Shown here piece after piece: positions 26,040-36,177 of a stretch of 64,000 nucleotides of DNA. Within the stretch, counting starts at the first letter, position 1; every line of letters starts with the position of its first letter. Source of the stretch: Ignavibacteriales bacterium (GTDB lineage: Bacteria > Bacteroidota > Ignavibacteria > Ignavibacteriales > Ignavibacteriaceae); contig JADJNX010000023.1 in assembly GCA_016714125.1 (NCBI GenBank), positions 62,001-126,000 on the forward strand, read 5' to 3'. The position numbers and the translations under genes were made by a program. The notes under the pieces were generated by a model. That model was not told the DNA's origin and made no database searches. It worked only from the letters and a program-made list of their open reading frames with translations.

Positions 26040-28991
26040 CTATTTAAGCAGAACCATTTTCTTTGTAAATACTTTTGTGCCGGTGGAAATTTGATAAAAA
26101 TAAATTCCACTTGGGAAATGCGTGGCATCAAAAGCAATCGAATGATAACCTGCTTCCATTACACCATTAACAAGACTTGCGACCTTTTCTCCAAGTGAGT
26201 TGAACACATCGAGAGTAACGTGCCCACCTGATGGCAATGCAAATTTGATCACAGTTGCAGGGTTAAATGGATTTGGGAAATTCTGATCAAGCGCGAATTC
26301 TCTAGGTAGAAGATCTTCTTCCTGTCCAACTGAAACAAGTGTTAGGTCTATAACTTTCGATCGCAAATTATTTCCCTTAAATGTTGCCCATTTTGAAGGC
26401 AATGATTCAGTTGTTGAACTTGGATCCTTGAATATTATCAGATCCTGGTCTGTAAATAGTGTGAATATCAATCCACTTTCCGTTACAAACAAATGATTTT
26501 TGATCGGGGCATCACCTTTGAAACTCCAAACCACATCCAAATTACCAAGTGTACTCGATTTTTTCAGAGCATACAAGTAACCTGTATTCGTCCCGAGATA
26601 CAGTAGTCCGTTAGTTCCGAATGCAGGTGTTCCAATTACACCATAAGGCAATGTTGTCGTGTAAACCGGTGATGTTGAAGTTGTAAAATCCCAAGGGACT
26701 GCAACCACAACACCGATGTCGTTCACAAAGTAAATCAAACCCTCTCCGTCCACTACAGGGGACGCGAAAATTTTGCCACCGATATTTCCTGACCAGTCAG
26801 TATGGAAGTTCCCATCGTAATTAATACGATAGAAATTCCCGGCAAGATCTCCAAAATAGATCATTGCATCATCTCCCTTTACTGTTATGGCGGGAGTGGT
26901 GTTCACATCGGCAAGAGTCTCATATTTCCAATATAACTCAGCGAAAGCTCCACGGTCTTTCACAGCATATAAATAACTCTTTCCCGACTGTTCTTTTGCA
27001 ATGAAATATATAACCTTTTCTCCGGTTGGGGTTACAAGATAAAGAGGAGTCTGGAATACTGACCCATAAACAACATAATTCCAAAGGGCCTGACCAGTTA
27101 AAGGATCAACCGCTTTCAACATGCCGTTTTTGGTGGTTATATATAAAGTTGTGTTATCGTGAGAAATCGAAGGGGTTGTAGCAATCTCGCCACCAATTGA
27201 TTTATCCCAAATGGAATTAAGGGAAAGATCAAATGCATAAACCCGGGCATCCATCGCACCGGCAAACACCATGTTGGTCGGTGATACCGCAACAGAAGAA
27301 TTGATTACTCCGCCGGTAAGATAAGCTGCTGAGATAGTTGCAGTTGAGTCAACAAGATAAATATTTTTGTTTGATGATGTATATATGTATCTACCATCTC
27401 CTGCTTGCGTAAACGAACTGTTTACATCACCAGATACTGTTGCCCAAACAGCGGCAATTGAAATAGAGAACTTCTTTGAAACATCGTTACCAGAAGTAAG
27501 AATAGCTTTCGCTGTTATTTCGTTTGTGCCACTTGGGAGTGTAAGTGTCGCAGTAATACCGGAAGCTATTTCTTCGCTTCCTCTCATCCATTTGATATCG
27601 ATAAGGGTGTCGTTGAACACATAGCTATTAATCCCACTGACCTCTGCTTCAGCAAATCCGTCAAAATTATCATCTGTTGCTTTCACAGGGTAATCGATCT
27701 GAAGCATTACAAACCCGCTGCTGGAACTGCCTGTTTGAAGTTTGTTGACTACAGGTATGTAAGTGTTATAATTGTTGTTGTAATATGCCTTATAGCCCCC
27801 CGCCAAAAGGGAACCATCCGGCAAAAGAACTCCACAGATCATTTTCTCATGGTTGGGATGCCCCGAATAGAATATCCCATTATTGCCGAATGAAAGATCT
27901 TGGGTTCCATCAGGATTAAACTGCACAAGTGTCAATCGGGAATTATCAATCTCCGTTATCCCGTTCCTACCGAAGCCTAACAGCATGATTCTTCCGTCAC
28001 CCTTGACAAAAGCCTGATAGGGGACATTAAAATTTCCACTTATGTCAGCGACCGCAGCCCCGGAATTTCCAAAGGAGCTATCTACTGTTCCATCATAGTT
28101 TAATCTTAAGGCTGCATAGTCAGAGTTGTTAGCCCTTCCTGAGACGATTATTTTTTCCCCTTGAAAATCAACATCCATTGATGATGTTGAGTAAAAACGA
28201 GTGTCTAAAAACATCCCACCTGTACCAAAAGAGTTGTCACGCAATCCTTCCGAAAGGAATCTTAAAACTTTAAAACCATAATTTGATTCACCAACCACAT
28301 AATACCGGTTTAAATGATCAACATTTAGTTTATAAACATAAAATCGATCCCCTCCTCCATCGATGCTGAGATATCCCAGATTGGAATTCCCAAATGTGTT
28401 ATCCTTGGTCCCATTATCCAGAAATCTGTACAAAAACCCATTCTGTCCTGAAATATCCCTCGCAAGGACAAGAATCTTGCCCGAATTATCGGTCATTAGG
28501 AACACACCCCGGACTCCAATAGGATTGGAAAAAGTGACATAGCCCGAATTACCAAAAGTAGGGTCAGGTGAGCCGTCTGGAAGATATCTGTTTAGAAATG
28601 AATAATCTGGGTTAGAGGGTAATGAACCGGTTACGAGAATTTTGTCATCAGGCAAAATCCATAAAGAATTGATCTGAGCATATGGAAACCGTGCGGAATC
28701 TTTAACAAATCCACCTTCTCCGAAAGAGAAATCAGTAGTTCCATCAATGTTTAAGCGGGTGATGTGAAACCCGTTATATTGTGAAGGGAAAATAGTATTT
28801 CCCGCTGAAATCACAATTTTACCAGTCGATTGGACTCCAATCGAGGTTGCATTACCTACTGTGTAGGTATGGTCATATGCGGCTTCGCCGGCGATTCCGA
28901 AAGAATCATCAAATATTGGAAACTGAGGGAACCCGGAAAAAAGCATAGAGAGTGCAAAAAAGGCTATCAGTATTGGTTTCCTGAATAGCAT
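26040..28991 (-). CDS. T9SS-sorted protein with delta-60 repeats and a PQQ-like propeller
   Basis: 984 residues from ATG at 28991, which follows GGAGG by 7 bp (upstream in-frame starts add a non-conserved extension). Signal peptide MLFRKPILIAFFALSMLFSG. Residues about 20-420 hold six delta-60 (DUF5122) repeats marked by DGTTDFSFGEGGFV, DGSPDPTFGNSGYV, DGTVDSSFGNSGAAV and similar. An Ig-like linker follows (EITAKAILTSGNDVSKKF), then a second propeller with PQQ-like blades (LYITTKNGMLKAVDPLTGQ, YFGDLAGNFYRINYDG, LYLGTNTGYLYALKK). The sorting domain ends it (QNFPNPFNPATVIKF, KKMVLLK). Secreted or surface protein; its ligand is unknown. Confidence 0.88.
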   Translation of the reverse strand: MLFRKPILIAFFALSMLFSGFPQFPIFDDSFGIAGEAAYDHTYTVGNATSIGVQSTGKIVISAGNTIFPSQYNGFHITRLNIDGTTDFSFGEGGFVKDSARFPYAQINSLWILPDDKILVTGSLPSNPDYSFLNRYLPDGSPDPTFGNSGYVTFSNPIGVRGVFLMTDNSGKILVLARDISGQNGFLYRFLDNGTKDNTFGNSNLGYLSIDGGGDRFYVYKLNVDHLNRYYVVGESNYGFKVLRFLSEGLRDNSFGTGGMFLDTRFYSTSSMDVDFQGEKIIVSGRANNSDYAALRLNYDGTVDSSFGNSGAAVADISGNFNVPYQAFVKGDGRIMLLGFGRNGITEIDNSRLTLVQFNPDGTQDLSFGNNGIFYSGHPNHEKMICGVLLPDGSLLAGGYKAYYNNNYNTYIPVVNKLQTGSSSSGFVMLQIDYPVKATDDNFDGFAEAEVSGINSYVFNDTLIDIKWMRGSEEIASGITATLTLPSGTNEITAKAILTSGNDVSKKFSISIAAVWATVSGDVNSSFTQAGDGRYIYTSSNKNIYLVDSTATISAAYLTGGVINSSVAVSPTNMVFAGAMDARVYAFDLSLNSIWDKSIGGEIATTPSISHDNTTLYITTKNGMLKAVDPLTGQALWNYVVYGSVFQTPLYLVTPTGEKVIYFIAKEQSGKSYLYAVKDRGAFAELYWKYETLADVNTTPAITVKGDDAMIYFGDLAGNFYRINYDGNFHTDWSGNIGGKIFASPVVDGEGLIYFVNDIGVVVAVPWDFTTSTSPVYTTTLPYGVIGTPAFGTNGLLYLGTNTGYLYALKKSSTLGNLDVVWSFKGDAPIKNHLFVTESGLIFTLFTDQDLIIFKDPSSTTESLPSKWATFKGNNLRSKVIDLTLVSVGQEEDLLPREFALDQNFPNPFNPATVIKFALPSGGHVTLDVFNSLGEKVASLVNGVMEAGYHSIAFDATHFPSGIYFYQISTGTKVFTKKMVLLK

Positions 28992-29238
28992 ATTCATACC
29001 TCCTTTAATTTGGTGGATAAACATACAAAAAAAATAAATAACAAACAAACAAAAAATGAATATTTTAAAAATCCCTGTTTAAACAAAGTCATGAACAAAC
29101 ATTTTAGCTTCGGTTTAAAAAGGTGAGTCCCTTTTTTCCTCTTCGTCACTAACTCATTATTTCGTAAATTGTTAGGTTGAATAATTTTTATTTATACAAA
29201 CAACAAATTGAAGTAATAACATAGGACACAGATAGTTC

Positions 29239-31437
29239 GTGGAAAAGGAAAAAGAAGAACAAAAGAATGAATTGCTGAACGAACAGAAACCTACTGCCGC
29301 TAATAAGCCTGCAGAAGAGAGCGTTTCAACTGTCAGTGGGGACCATAATATAGAGAAAACATTAACGGGTGAATCAAAAAAAGAAACTATTTCTGAAGCA
29401 AAAGTCGAAGAATCAAAAGAATCTCCAAAAATGGGAAGACCGGACAAAACTGAAGAGGCAACCGAAACTCCGGTTATAGTATCACAAAAAGAAGTGATTG
29501 TAAAAGCCCCCAACAGCCATGTTTACAAAATCAAAGAGCGTGTTGAAGGCGACGTTGTTCCTGAAGTTGTAAAACAGATCGAAAAAAGACCTGGAACTGT
29601 TAAAGAGACAGAAAATAAATCTGAGCCCCTTACACAAGTACACAAAACAGAAGACGCTGTAAAACAGGTTGAAAAGATGCCTGAACAGGTAAAATCGACT
29701 GAAACAACTTCCGATCCTTTGATCACAGAAAGACCGGTTTCGGGCTCCGGATTAACTTCTGTTTTGGAACCCAAAGTGGCATCGGATAATGCTGCCGGTA
29801 GAGATGAAGTTCCACAAAAACTGACACCAATCAGCAACGAACTTAAATCGGCTGGGGACGAATTCCCATTTCAGGATGATTTAACTACAATCGAGAAAAA
29901 GATTGAACCGGAAACCAGTTCTTCTGAAGATAAACCCGAGGAAGCTCCCAAAGCGACTCCTCACCATCGGAATGAGCCAAGAACTGATAGAGGCAGACCG
30001 GGACAAAGCAGAGATAATACCAGAACCCCCGGGAACAGGAATCAACCCCGTGTCCAACAACCAAAAAAGGAATCCACCACCGATCCAACTATCGTGAATG
30101 TCAAAGTTGACAAAGGATTGGTTAAGACTCCAGGTGAGATCGAGACTCCAACTCCAACACCACCTCCAGTGAGAGTAAGGGGAGATGTTCCTCTGAGAAG
30201 AGAGCCACGCGAACACACGCGTCAGCCTCATGTTCGTACGGAAAATACCCGCACTCCTGTTAGCAGAGAGAAAGAACCCGTTGCTCAGGTTGAGGATAAA
30301 GAACCTGTAGTCCGTCAGGAAAGAGTTGTTAAAGAGCCTGTCACGAGAAATGAACCCAGAGAAAGGGAGATAACCCCGCGTCCTGATAATCGCGACAAGG
30401 ATCGGAACTCAGGCAGGAGAAACCCAAGAGAGCCTTACAGATCGAACCAACAGCAATCGCAGGCTCAACAGCCTCCGCAGAAGCCAAAATTTAGGTTCAA
30501 TTTTAACAAAGTCTCTGTTGTTGTGCCCCTTTTCAACGAGGATGAATCTCTGATTCACCTTGCCAATGAAATAAAATCAGCATTTAAAGACCTTCCATTA
30601 ACTTTGGAGGTGATTTTTGTTGATGATGGTTCAACTGACAAATCACTCAGAATTATTAAAGATATTTGCAGAACCGACCAAAGATTTAAATACATCAGTT
30701 TTCAGCAAAATTTTGGTAAATCGGCAGCACTTAATGTAGGCTTTAAAGCCGCAAAAGGTGATGTAGTTGTAACTATGGATGCCGATCTCCAGGATGATCC
30801 ACATGAAATCGTAAACCTCCTCAAAAAAATTGAAGAAGGCCACGACATGGTTTCAGGTTGGAAAAAGACAAGATATGACCCCTTCATAAAAAAATATACT
30901 TCGCGTTTATTCAATTTTGTCACTGCTAAAATGAGTGGAATTAAAATCCACGATTTTAACTGTGGACTTAAAGCTTACAAAAAAACCGTAGTAGATAATC
31001 TCAATATCTATGGCGAAATGCACAGATATATCCCGATCCTTGCTAAATGGAAAGGGTTTACTGTAACGGAATTGCCGGTTAAACACAGTCCAAGAAAATT
31101 TGGAGTCACCAAATTTGGTGCTTCCCGTTTTTTCAAAGGATTTGTTGATTTGATTACGGTAACTTTTATTACCCGCTACATCAAACGCCCAATGCACCTC
31201 TTTGGTTTTTTTGGAGCGATTGCATTTCTCCTTGGTTTCGCGATCAATGGATATCTTTCTTACGAGTGGATTTTCGACCATCAACCTTTGAGCAACAGAC
31301 CCCTCCTTTTGTTGGGAATGCTCTTGATGATAGTTGGCGTTCAATTCTTTACTACAGGTTTGCTTGGTGAATTAATGGTACATAATTTCCAGACCGATAA
31401 AGAATATTCGATTAAAGATTCAAATGTTCGCGGTTAG
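29239..31437 (+). CDS. Dolichol-phosphate-mannose synthase-like GT2 with a long disordered N-terminus
   Basis: 732 residues from GTG. The first 420 or so are low complexity: Lys/Glu-rich, then Pro/Arg-rich (PTPTPPPVRVRGD; REKEPVAQVEDKEPV; NQQQSQAQQPPQKPK), with a diverged internal duplication (VKQIEKRPGTVKETENKSEP / VKQVEKMPEQVKSTETTSDP). From residue 430 a normal GT2 domain follows: VVVPLFNEDESL, FVDDGSTD, DXD motif TMDADLQDDPHE, GLKAYKK, and two C-terminal helices. This core makes polyprenyl-phosphate sugars at the inner membrane; the family's usual length is about 310. The long tail is unusual. First gene of the glycan cluster. Confidence 0.85.
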   Translation: MEKEKEEQKNELLNEQKPTAANKPAEESVSTVSGDHNIEKTLTGESKKETISEAKVEESKESPKMGRPDKTEEATETPVIVSQKEVIVKAPNSHVYKIKERVEGDVVPEVVKQIEKRPGTVKETENKSEPLTQVHKTEDAVKQVEKMPEQVKSTETTSDPLITERPVSGSGLTSVLEPKVASDNAAGRDEVPQKLTPISNELKSAGDEFPFQDDLTTIEKKIEPETSSSEDKPEEAPKATPHHRNEPRTDRGRPGQSRDNTRTPGNRNQPRVQQPKKESTTDPTIVNVKVDKGLVKTPGEIETPTPTPPPVRVRGDVPLRREPREHTRQPHVRTENTRTPVSREKEPVAQVEDKEPVVRQERVVKEPVTRNEPREREITPRPDNRDKDRNSGRRNPREPYRSNQQQSQAQQPPQKPKFRFNFNKVSVVVPLFNEDESLIHLANEIKSAFKDLPLTLEVIFVDDGSTDKSLRIIKDICRTDQRFKYISFQQNFGKSAALNVGFKAAKGDVVVTMDADLQDDPHEIVNLLKKIEEGHDMVSGWKKTRYDPFIKKYTSRLFNFVTAKMSGIKIHDFNCGLKAYKKTVVDNLNIYGEMHRYIPILAKWKGFTVTELPVKHSPRKFGVTKFGASRFFKGFVDLITVTFITRYIKRPMHLFGFFGAIAFLLGFAINGYLSYEWIFDHQPLSNRPLLLLGMLLMIVGVQFFTTGLLGELMVHNFQTDKEYSIKDSNVRG

Positions 31438-31442
31438 AGATT

Positions 31443-32255
31443 ATGCATTACGATCCAGTTAAAAATGTATTCGCAGCAGTAATCAAAAAACTTCCCTTTA
31501 CGAGAGTCTTGTTCTACAAGACTCTCGATCTTATGTTCCTCAGATCATGGTATGTCAGAAGAGAACTTGGCAAACTTCGTGATAAAGCAGGAAGCAGAAA
31601 GTTAAATATCTACGATGCAGGAAGCGGTTTTGGTCAGTATACCCACTTTATGGCAAAAAACATGACCCCTTGCGACATCTATTCAGTGGATGTAAAAGAA
31701 GAATGGATGAATGATTGTCGTGAATTCTTTGGAAGCACGGGGATCAAAAATGTTACATTTGGAGTGGAAGACCTGACAAAGATAGACCACAAAGAAAAAT
31801 TTGATCTCATCGTCTGTGTTGATGTAATGGAACATATTGCCGAAGATGTCACTGTTTTCCAAAATTTTTATAATGCCCTGAAACCGGGTGGTTATGTTTT
31901 AATAAATTCCCCTTCAATCTATGGTGGCAGTGATGTTCACGGTGAGGATGAGGAGAGTTTTATTGGTGAACATGCCCGCGATGGTTATTCAAAAGAAGAA
32001 CTCACTGAAAAAATGGAGCCTTTGGGTCTTTCACTTTACCAGTCGAAATATACTTATGGATTTTGGGGTGATAAAGCATGGCGACTTGGTATCAAATATC
32101 CTATGCTGATGTTAAATGCATCAAAAGCATTTTTTATTCTTCTACCATTCTACTATTTGTTCACACTTTTACCAGTACTGTTCATGATGTATGTCGATTA
32201 TTCCTCCGACAATGAAAAAGGATCAGGAATAAACTACATCGCCTACAAAAAGTAA
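31443..32255 (+). CDS. Class I SAM-dependent methyltransferase
   Basis: 270 residues. Motif I NIYDAGSGFGQYTHFM (SAM-binding glycine loop), motif II ending YSVDVKEEWMNDC, and post-I segment FDLIVCVDVMEHI, typical of Methyltransf_11/25 enzymes. A hydrophobic C-terminus (LPFYYLFTLLPVLFMMYV) may attach it to the membrane. It starts 5 bp after the glycosyltransferase gene. From context it probably methylates a sugar or lipid intermediate of the surface glycan; the acceptor is unknown. Confidence 0.82.
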   Translation: MHYDPVKNVFAAVIKKLPFTRVLFYKTLDLMFLRSWYVRRELGKLRDKAGSRKLNIYDAGSGFGQYTHFMAKNMTPCDIYSVDVKEEWMNDCREFFGSTGIKNVTFGVEDLTKIDHKEKFDLIVCVDVMEHIAEDVTVFQNFYNALKPGGYVLINSPSIYGGSDVHGEDEESFIGEHARDGYSKEELTEKMEPLGLSLYQSKYTYGFWGDKAWRLGIKYPMLMLNASKAFFILLPFYYLFTLLPVLFMMYVDYSSDNEKGSGINYIAYKK

Positions 32256-32279
32256 AACAAATTTCAATCCGGAGTTTTA

Positions 32280-34844
32280 ATGGCTAAAAAGACAACCACT
32301 GTCAAGGAAATAAGAAAAAAAGAGAAAGAACCGATCGGTTTTGATCTGGACGCAAATGTCCCTGCTAGATATCTAAATCTCTCGGTGATTGGTCTAATCA
32401 TCGTGATTTTCCTTATTTTTCTGTCACCTCTATTCTTTCAAGGAAAGATTTTTCAGTCGGGCGATATAATTGCCTCTGAAAGCGCAACATCCTATCTACA
32501 AAAAGCAAGAGAAGGCTTTACTCTCTGGAATCCGCATATCTTTACTGGTATGCCGGCATACGCATTGTCAGTCGGTTATACCTGGTTCAACCTTATTTAT
32601 GTGGCTCTAACCTCGATTCGTGAACTGTTTGTATGGGTGTTTGGCAACGATTTTGTAAGATGGGCTTTCTACCTGATCGTTCTAGGAATCACAACATTTT
32701 ACCTCATGAAAATGTTAACCAAAAACACAATGGTGAGCCTTTTTTCATCCCTTGCAACGGCACTTTCTACAGGGTTGGTTGTTTTCCTTTATATTGGACA
32801 TGTAACAAAGCTGACATCTCTGGCTTTCTTTCCGATAATCTTTTTGATCCTGTTGCGAAATCAGCAAAAATTCCGACTACTCGACTTTTTTATCCTGACA
32901 ATAGCTCTGCAACTTATCGTTCAAGGCTTCCATGTTCAGATAATCTTTTATATCCTGTTTACCGTAGCGATTTTCTTTACATTCTACATTGTTCGGGCAC
33001 TTATTATAAAAGATAACGGACTTCTGAAAACCACAATCAAATCCGCTCTCCTTTTTACCGGAGCTTCTCTAATTGCAATTGGTATTCAGGCCGATAATCT
33101 TACCCAGATTTATGAATATACCCCCCACTCAACCCGTGGAACGGCAAGTATTCTTGATAAATCGGCACAAGCCGGTGGCGAAGAAGATAAAAGCAAAAAT
33201 TCAGAATACTATAAATATCACACTGATTGGTCATTTTCACCGGGCGAAGTGATGACATTCATCATCCCGTCATGGTATGGATTTGGTAATTCTGAACAGG
33301 TTATCAATGGCGAAAAATATAAGTTAAACACCTATTTTGGTCAGATGCCTTTTGTGGATGTGGCAATGTATATGGGTGTGCTTGTCTTTTTCCTTGCCCT
33401 TTTTGGTATGGTCAGCCGCTGGCGTGAACCATTTGTGATGTTCCTTACGATTCTGACATCAATTGCACTTTTGATCTCTTTTGGAAGGAATTTCCCTTTA
33501 TTCTTTGACCTGCTTTTTAATTATTTCCCTAATTTTGATAAATTCAGGGTTCCTTCAATGATCCTTATTATCCCGCAGATGGTAATGCCATTGCTCGCAG
33601 GATTGGGACTCATGAAAATAGTTGAACTCGGTAAAGAGAAAAATGTGACCTGGGAAAAAGTTATCATGGGTATTGCCGGAGTTTCTTCGGTACTTTTTGT
33701 ATTCTCTCTTCTTGGAAGAGGTGGAATGATTTCCTGGGTTTCAAACCGCTTTGCATTGTCAGAAAAAGCAGCTCAATATCCAAAAGAGGCAATTTCTATT
33801 GTTGGGAATGCAGCCGGCGAAATGTTTGCAAACGATGCTATCATCAACTTCCTGATTGTTGCAGTTGTTTTTTGGCTCGCATGGTTTTTTATCAAAAAAC
33901 GGGTTTCTGCACTGGTTTTTACCTCTGTTGTCGTTTTACTTTGTGTTGCCGATCTTTGGAGAGTCTCCTCCAGGGGTGCCGAATATACAGACGCTCCTTC
34001 AACAAGTATAGAATTCTCTGAACCTTATTATATTAAAGCGATCAAAGCGCAAAAAGATGATAAAAATAATCCTTTCAGAATACTTAACCTGAAAATGGAC
34101 GGTTCAAGAGGTTCAATACAGAATAACGGCAACTTTAATGCATATTTCCTCATGGAAGATATGTATGGTTATTCTGCAATAAAGCCAAGAGCCTATCAGG
34201 ATTATCTTGATATCGTCAAAACTCCTGCAAATGAGACATTTATTAACATGACCGGTACAAAATACCTTGTGCTCGATCAACCGGGAATTCCATTTGAAGG
34301 ATGTGTACCCGTTGCTATGGACACGACTTCGAAAACCTTTGTCCTGGAAAATAAAAACGCTTTACCACGCGCCTTTTTTGTTAACCGTGTAGAAAACAAA
34401 AAGGCTCTTGAAATTCTTGAGATGGTAAGGGACAACAAATTTAAGCCGCAAGATGTAGCTTTTGTTTCAGGTCATGATGTGAAAGTTGATCCAATCGATT
34501 CAACAGTTACTTCAAAGATCACAAAATATACTGATGAAGTCCTCGAACTTGATGTTAACACTTCAGGTAATAATTTCCTCTTCTTCAGTACCACATACCA
34601 TAAAAAAGGATGGCATGCTTATGCAGATGGTAAAGAAGTGGAAATACACAATGCCAACCACAACTTTATGGGTATTGTGGTGCCTAAAGGGACTAAAAAG
34701 GTAAAATTTGAATATGCTCCCGAAAGTTTCTTTATTGCAAAATATACTGCTCTAACCCTCAGTTCTTTTGTAACATTTGGTCTGATAATCACATTGATCA
34801 TCGGATACCTGAAGTCGAAGAAGAAGGAAGAGGTTGCAGAGTAA
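32280..34844 (+). CDS. YfhO-family multi-pass membrane protein
   Basis: 854 residues with about a dozen membrane helices and a C-terminal extracytoplasmic beta-rich domain (about 610-815). The first loop carries FQSGDIIASESATSYLQKAR, resembling the catalytic loop of GT-C fold glycosyltransferases such as YfhO, which attaches sugars to lipoteichoic acid-type polymers using polyprenyl-phosphate sugar. The end reads YAPESFFIAKYTALTLSSFV with a final helix. Given the DPM-like synthase two genes earlier, donor supply and transfer are plausible partners. Acceptor unknown. ATG at 32280 follows CGGAG. Confidence 0.8.
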   Translation: MAKKTTTVKEIRKKEKEPIGFDLDANVPARYLNLSVIGLIIVIFLIFLSPLFFQGKIFQSGDIIASESATSYLQKAREGFTLWNPHIFTGMPAYALSVGYTWFNLIYVALTSIRELFVWVFGNDFVRWAFYLIVLGITTFYLMKMLTKNTMVSLFSSLATALSTGLVVFLYIGHVTKLTSLAFFPIIFLILLRNQQKFRLLDFFILTIALQLIVQGFHVQIIFYILFTVAIFFTFYIVRALIIKDNGLLKTTIKSALLFTGASLIAIGIQADNLTQIYEYTPHSTRGTASILDKSAQAGGEEDKSKNSEYYKYHTDWSFSPGEVMTFIIPSWYGFGNSEQVINGEKYKLNTYFGQMPFVDVAMYMGVLVFFLALFGMVSRWREPFVMFLTILTSIALLISFGRNFPLFFDLLFNYFPNFDKFRVPSMILIIPQMVMPLLAGLGLMKIVELGKEKNVTWEKVIMGIAGVSSVLFVFSLLGRGGMISWVSNRFALSEKAAQYPKEAISIVGNAAGEMFANDAIINFLIVAVVFWLAWFFIKKRVSALVFTSVVVLLCVADLWRVSSRGAEYTDAPSTSIEFSEPYYIKAIKAQKDDKNNPFRILNLKMDGSRGSIQNNGNFNAYFLMEDMYGYSAIKPRAYQDYLDIVKTPANETFINMTGTKYLVLDQPGIPFEGCVPVAMDTTSKTFVLENKNALPRAFFVNRVENKKALEILEMVRDNKFKPQDVAFVSGHDVKVDPIDSTVTSKITKYTDEVLELDVNTSGNNFLFFSTTYHKKGWHAYADGKEVEIHNANHNFMGIVVPKGTKKVKFEYAPESFFIAKYTALTLSSFVTFGLIITLIIGYLKSKKKEEVAE

Positions 34845-36177
34845 AACCAAAATTAATTTCGGTTCTGAATCATTCAGGAAGTATTTTGTAAATACTTCCT
34901 GGATGTTTGCCGAAAGGGTGATTAAGCTCCTTTTAAGCTTTTTCATCGGAATTTTCCTCGTCAGGTATCTTGGTCCCGATCAATTTGGTATCCTCTCTTA
35001 CGCAGTAAGTTTTGCCCTCCTTTTTGCCAGTCTTGCCAACTTTGGTCTCGACAATATCCTTGTCAGAGAGCTCGTAAAGTTCCCCGAAGAACAAAATACC
35101 ATCCTCGGTTCAGCATTTATGCTACGTGTGGTTGGTTCAGCAGCAGTCCTGATAATTACATGGTTTGCGGTTCAAATCAACAACGAGTCGGATGATGTTG
35201 CTTTGTTGATTTACATTATTTCTGCAGGAACAATTTTTCAGGCATTCCATGTAATTGAATTCTTCTTCCAGGGGAAAGTTCAGGCAAAATTCTCAGCAAC
35301 TGTGCAGTCTTCATCAGCCATGCTGGCTTCTTTGTTTCGGCTCCTGATGATCCTTCTCTCCGGTGGACTGGTTTGGTTTGCTTTTATTCAGGCCCTTGAG
35401 CCCATCCTGATAGCTGCAGGATTTGTGCTGGTTTTTACTCTTCGGAAAGAAAGTATCCTTAAATGGCGCTTTAACAAAGATGTGGCAAGAAGACTTTTCC
35501 ATGATGCCTGGCCACTTATCCTTGCAAGTCTTGCTGTTTCAATCTACATCAGAGTGGGACAAATTTTCATTACCAACATGCTCAGTCCTGAACAAAACGG
35601 CTATTACGCCGCAGCAGTCAGACTTTGTGAAGCCTGGTACTTCATTCCCATGGCTATCTCAAGCTCTCTTCTTCCCGCTATTGTCAGCGCAAAGGGTGTT
35701 AGTGAAGAGCTTTATAAATCACGACTACAAAAACTTTACGATCTTCTTTCTTTTATTTCCATAGCAATTGCAGTCCCGGTAACATTTTTCTCTGAAGAGA
35801 TCATCGTACTTCTGCTGGGACAAAAATTCCTCCCGGCTGCACCAGTCCTCACCATTTATATCTGGGCAGGAGTGGGAACATTTCTTGGAGTCGCGAGTTC
35901 TCAGTTTCTGGTAATAGAAAATTTTACTAAACTGGCATTCTTCCGAACACTTGCAGGTTTGGTTTTGAATATAATTCTTAATTTTTTACTAATTCCAGAG
36001 ATGGGGATAGTCGGTTCTGCTTTAGCGACATTGATTTCGTATAATTTTGCTACTTTTACATTATTATTTTTTCCAAACACAAGAGAACAGGCACTCATGA
36101 TGCTTAAGTCGCTGACTCTTGTAAACTTACCAAAGGCACTTATAGGACTATGGCAGTTACTCTTTCCAAAAAAATAA
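34834..36177 (+). CDS. Wzx-type polysaccharide flippase
   Basis: 447 residues with 12 or so helices of the MOP superfamily, which moves undecaprenyl-linked oligosaccharides across the inner membrane. Family signature VRYLGPDQFGILSYAVSFAL, then GLDNILVRELVKFP. TTG start overlaps the YfhO stop by 11 bp; no other start gives the conserved N-terminus with NTSWMFAERVIKL. Together with the flanking transferases this marks an O-antigen or capsule-like pathway using the Wzx/Wzy route, although no Wzy polymerase or ligase is present here. Confidence 0.88.
   Translation: MQSKTKINFGSESFRKYFVNTSWMFAERVIKLLLSFFIGIFLVRYLGPDQFGILSYAVSFALLFASLANFGLDNILVRELVKFPEEQNTILGSAFMLRVVGSAAVLIITWFAVQINNESDDVALLIYIISAGTIFQAFHVIEFFFQGKVQAKFSATVQSSSAMLASLFRLLMILLSGGLVWFAFIQALEPILIAAGFVLVFTLRKESILKWRFNKDVARRLFHDAWPLILASLAVSIYIRVGQIFITNMLSPEQNGYYAAAVRLCEAWYFIPMAISSSLLPAIVSAKGVSEELYKSRLQKLYDLLSFISIAIAVPVTFFSEEIIVLLLGQKFLPAAPVLTIYIWAGVGTFLGVASSQFLVIENFTKLAFFRTLAGLVLNIILNFLLIPEMGIVGSALATLISYNFATFTLLFFPNTREQALMMLKSLTLVNLPKALIGLWQLLFPKK

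Noticed and set aside
29523..30231. Long minus-strand reading frames opposite the glycosyltransferase tail
   Set aside because: They are shadows of the biased plus-strand coding sequence and show no homology or ribosome site.
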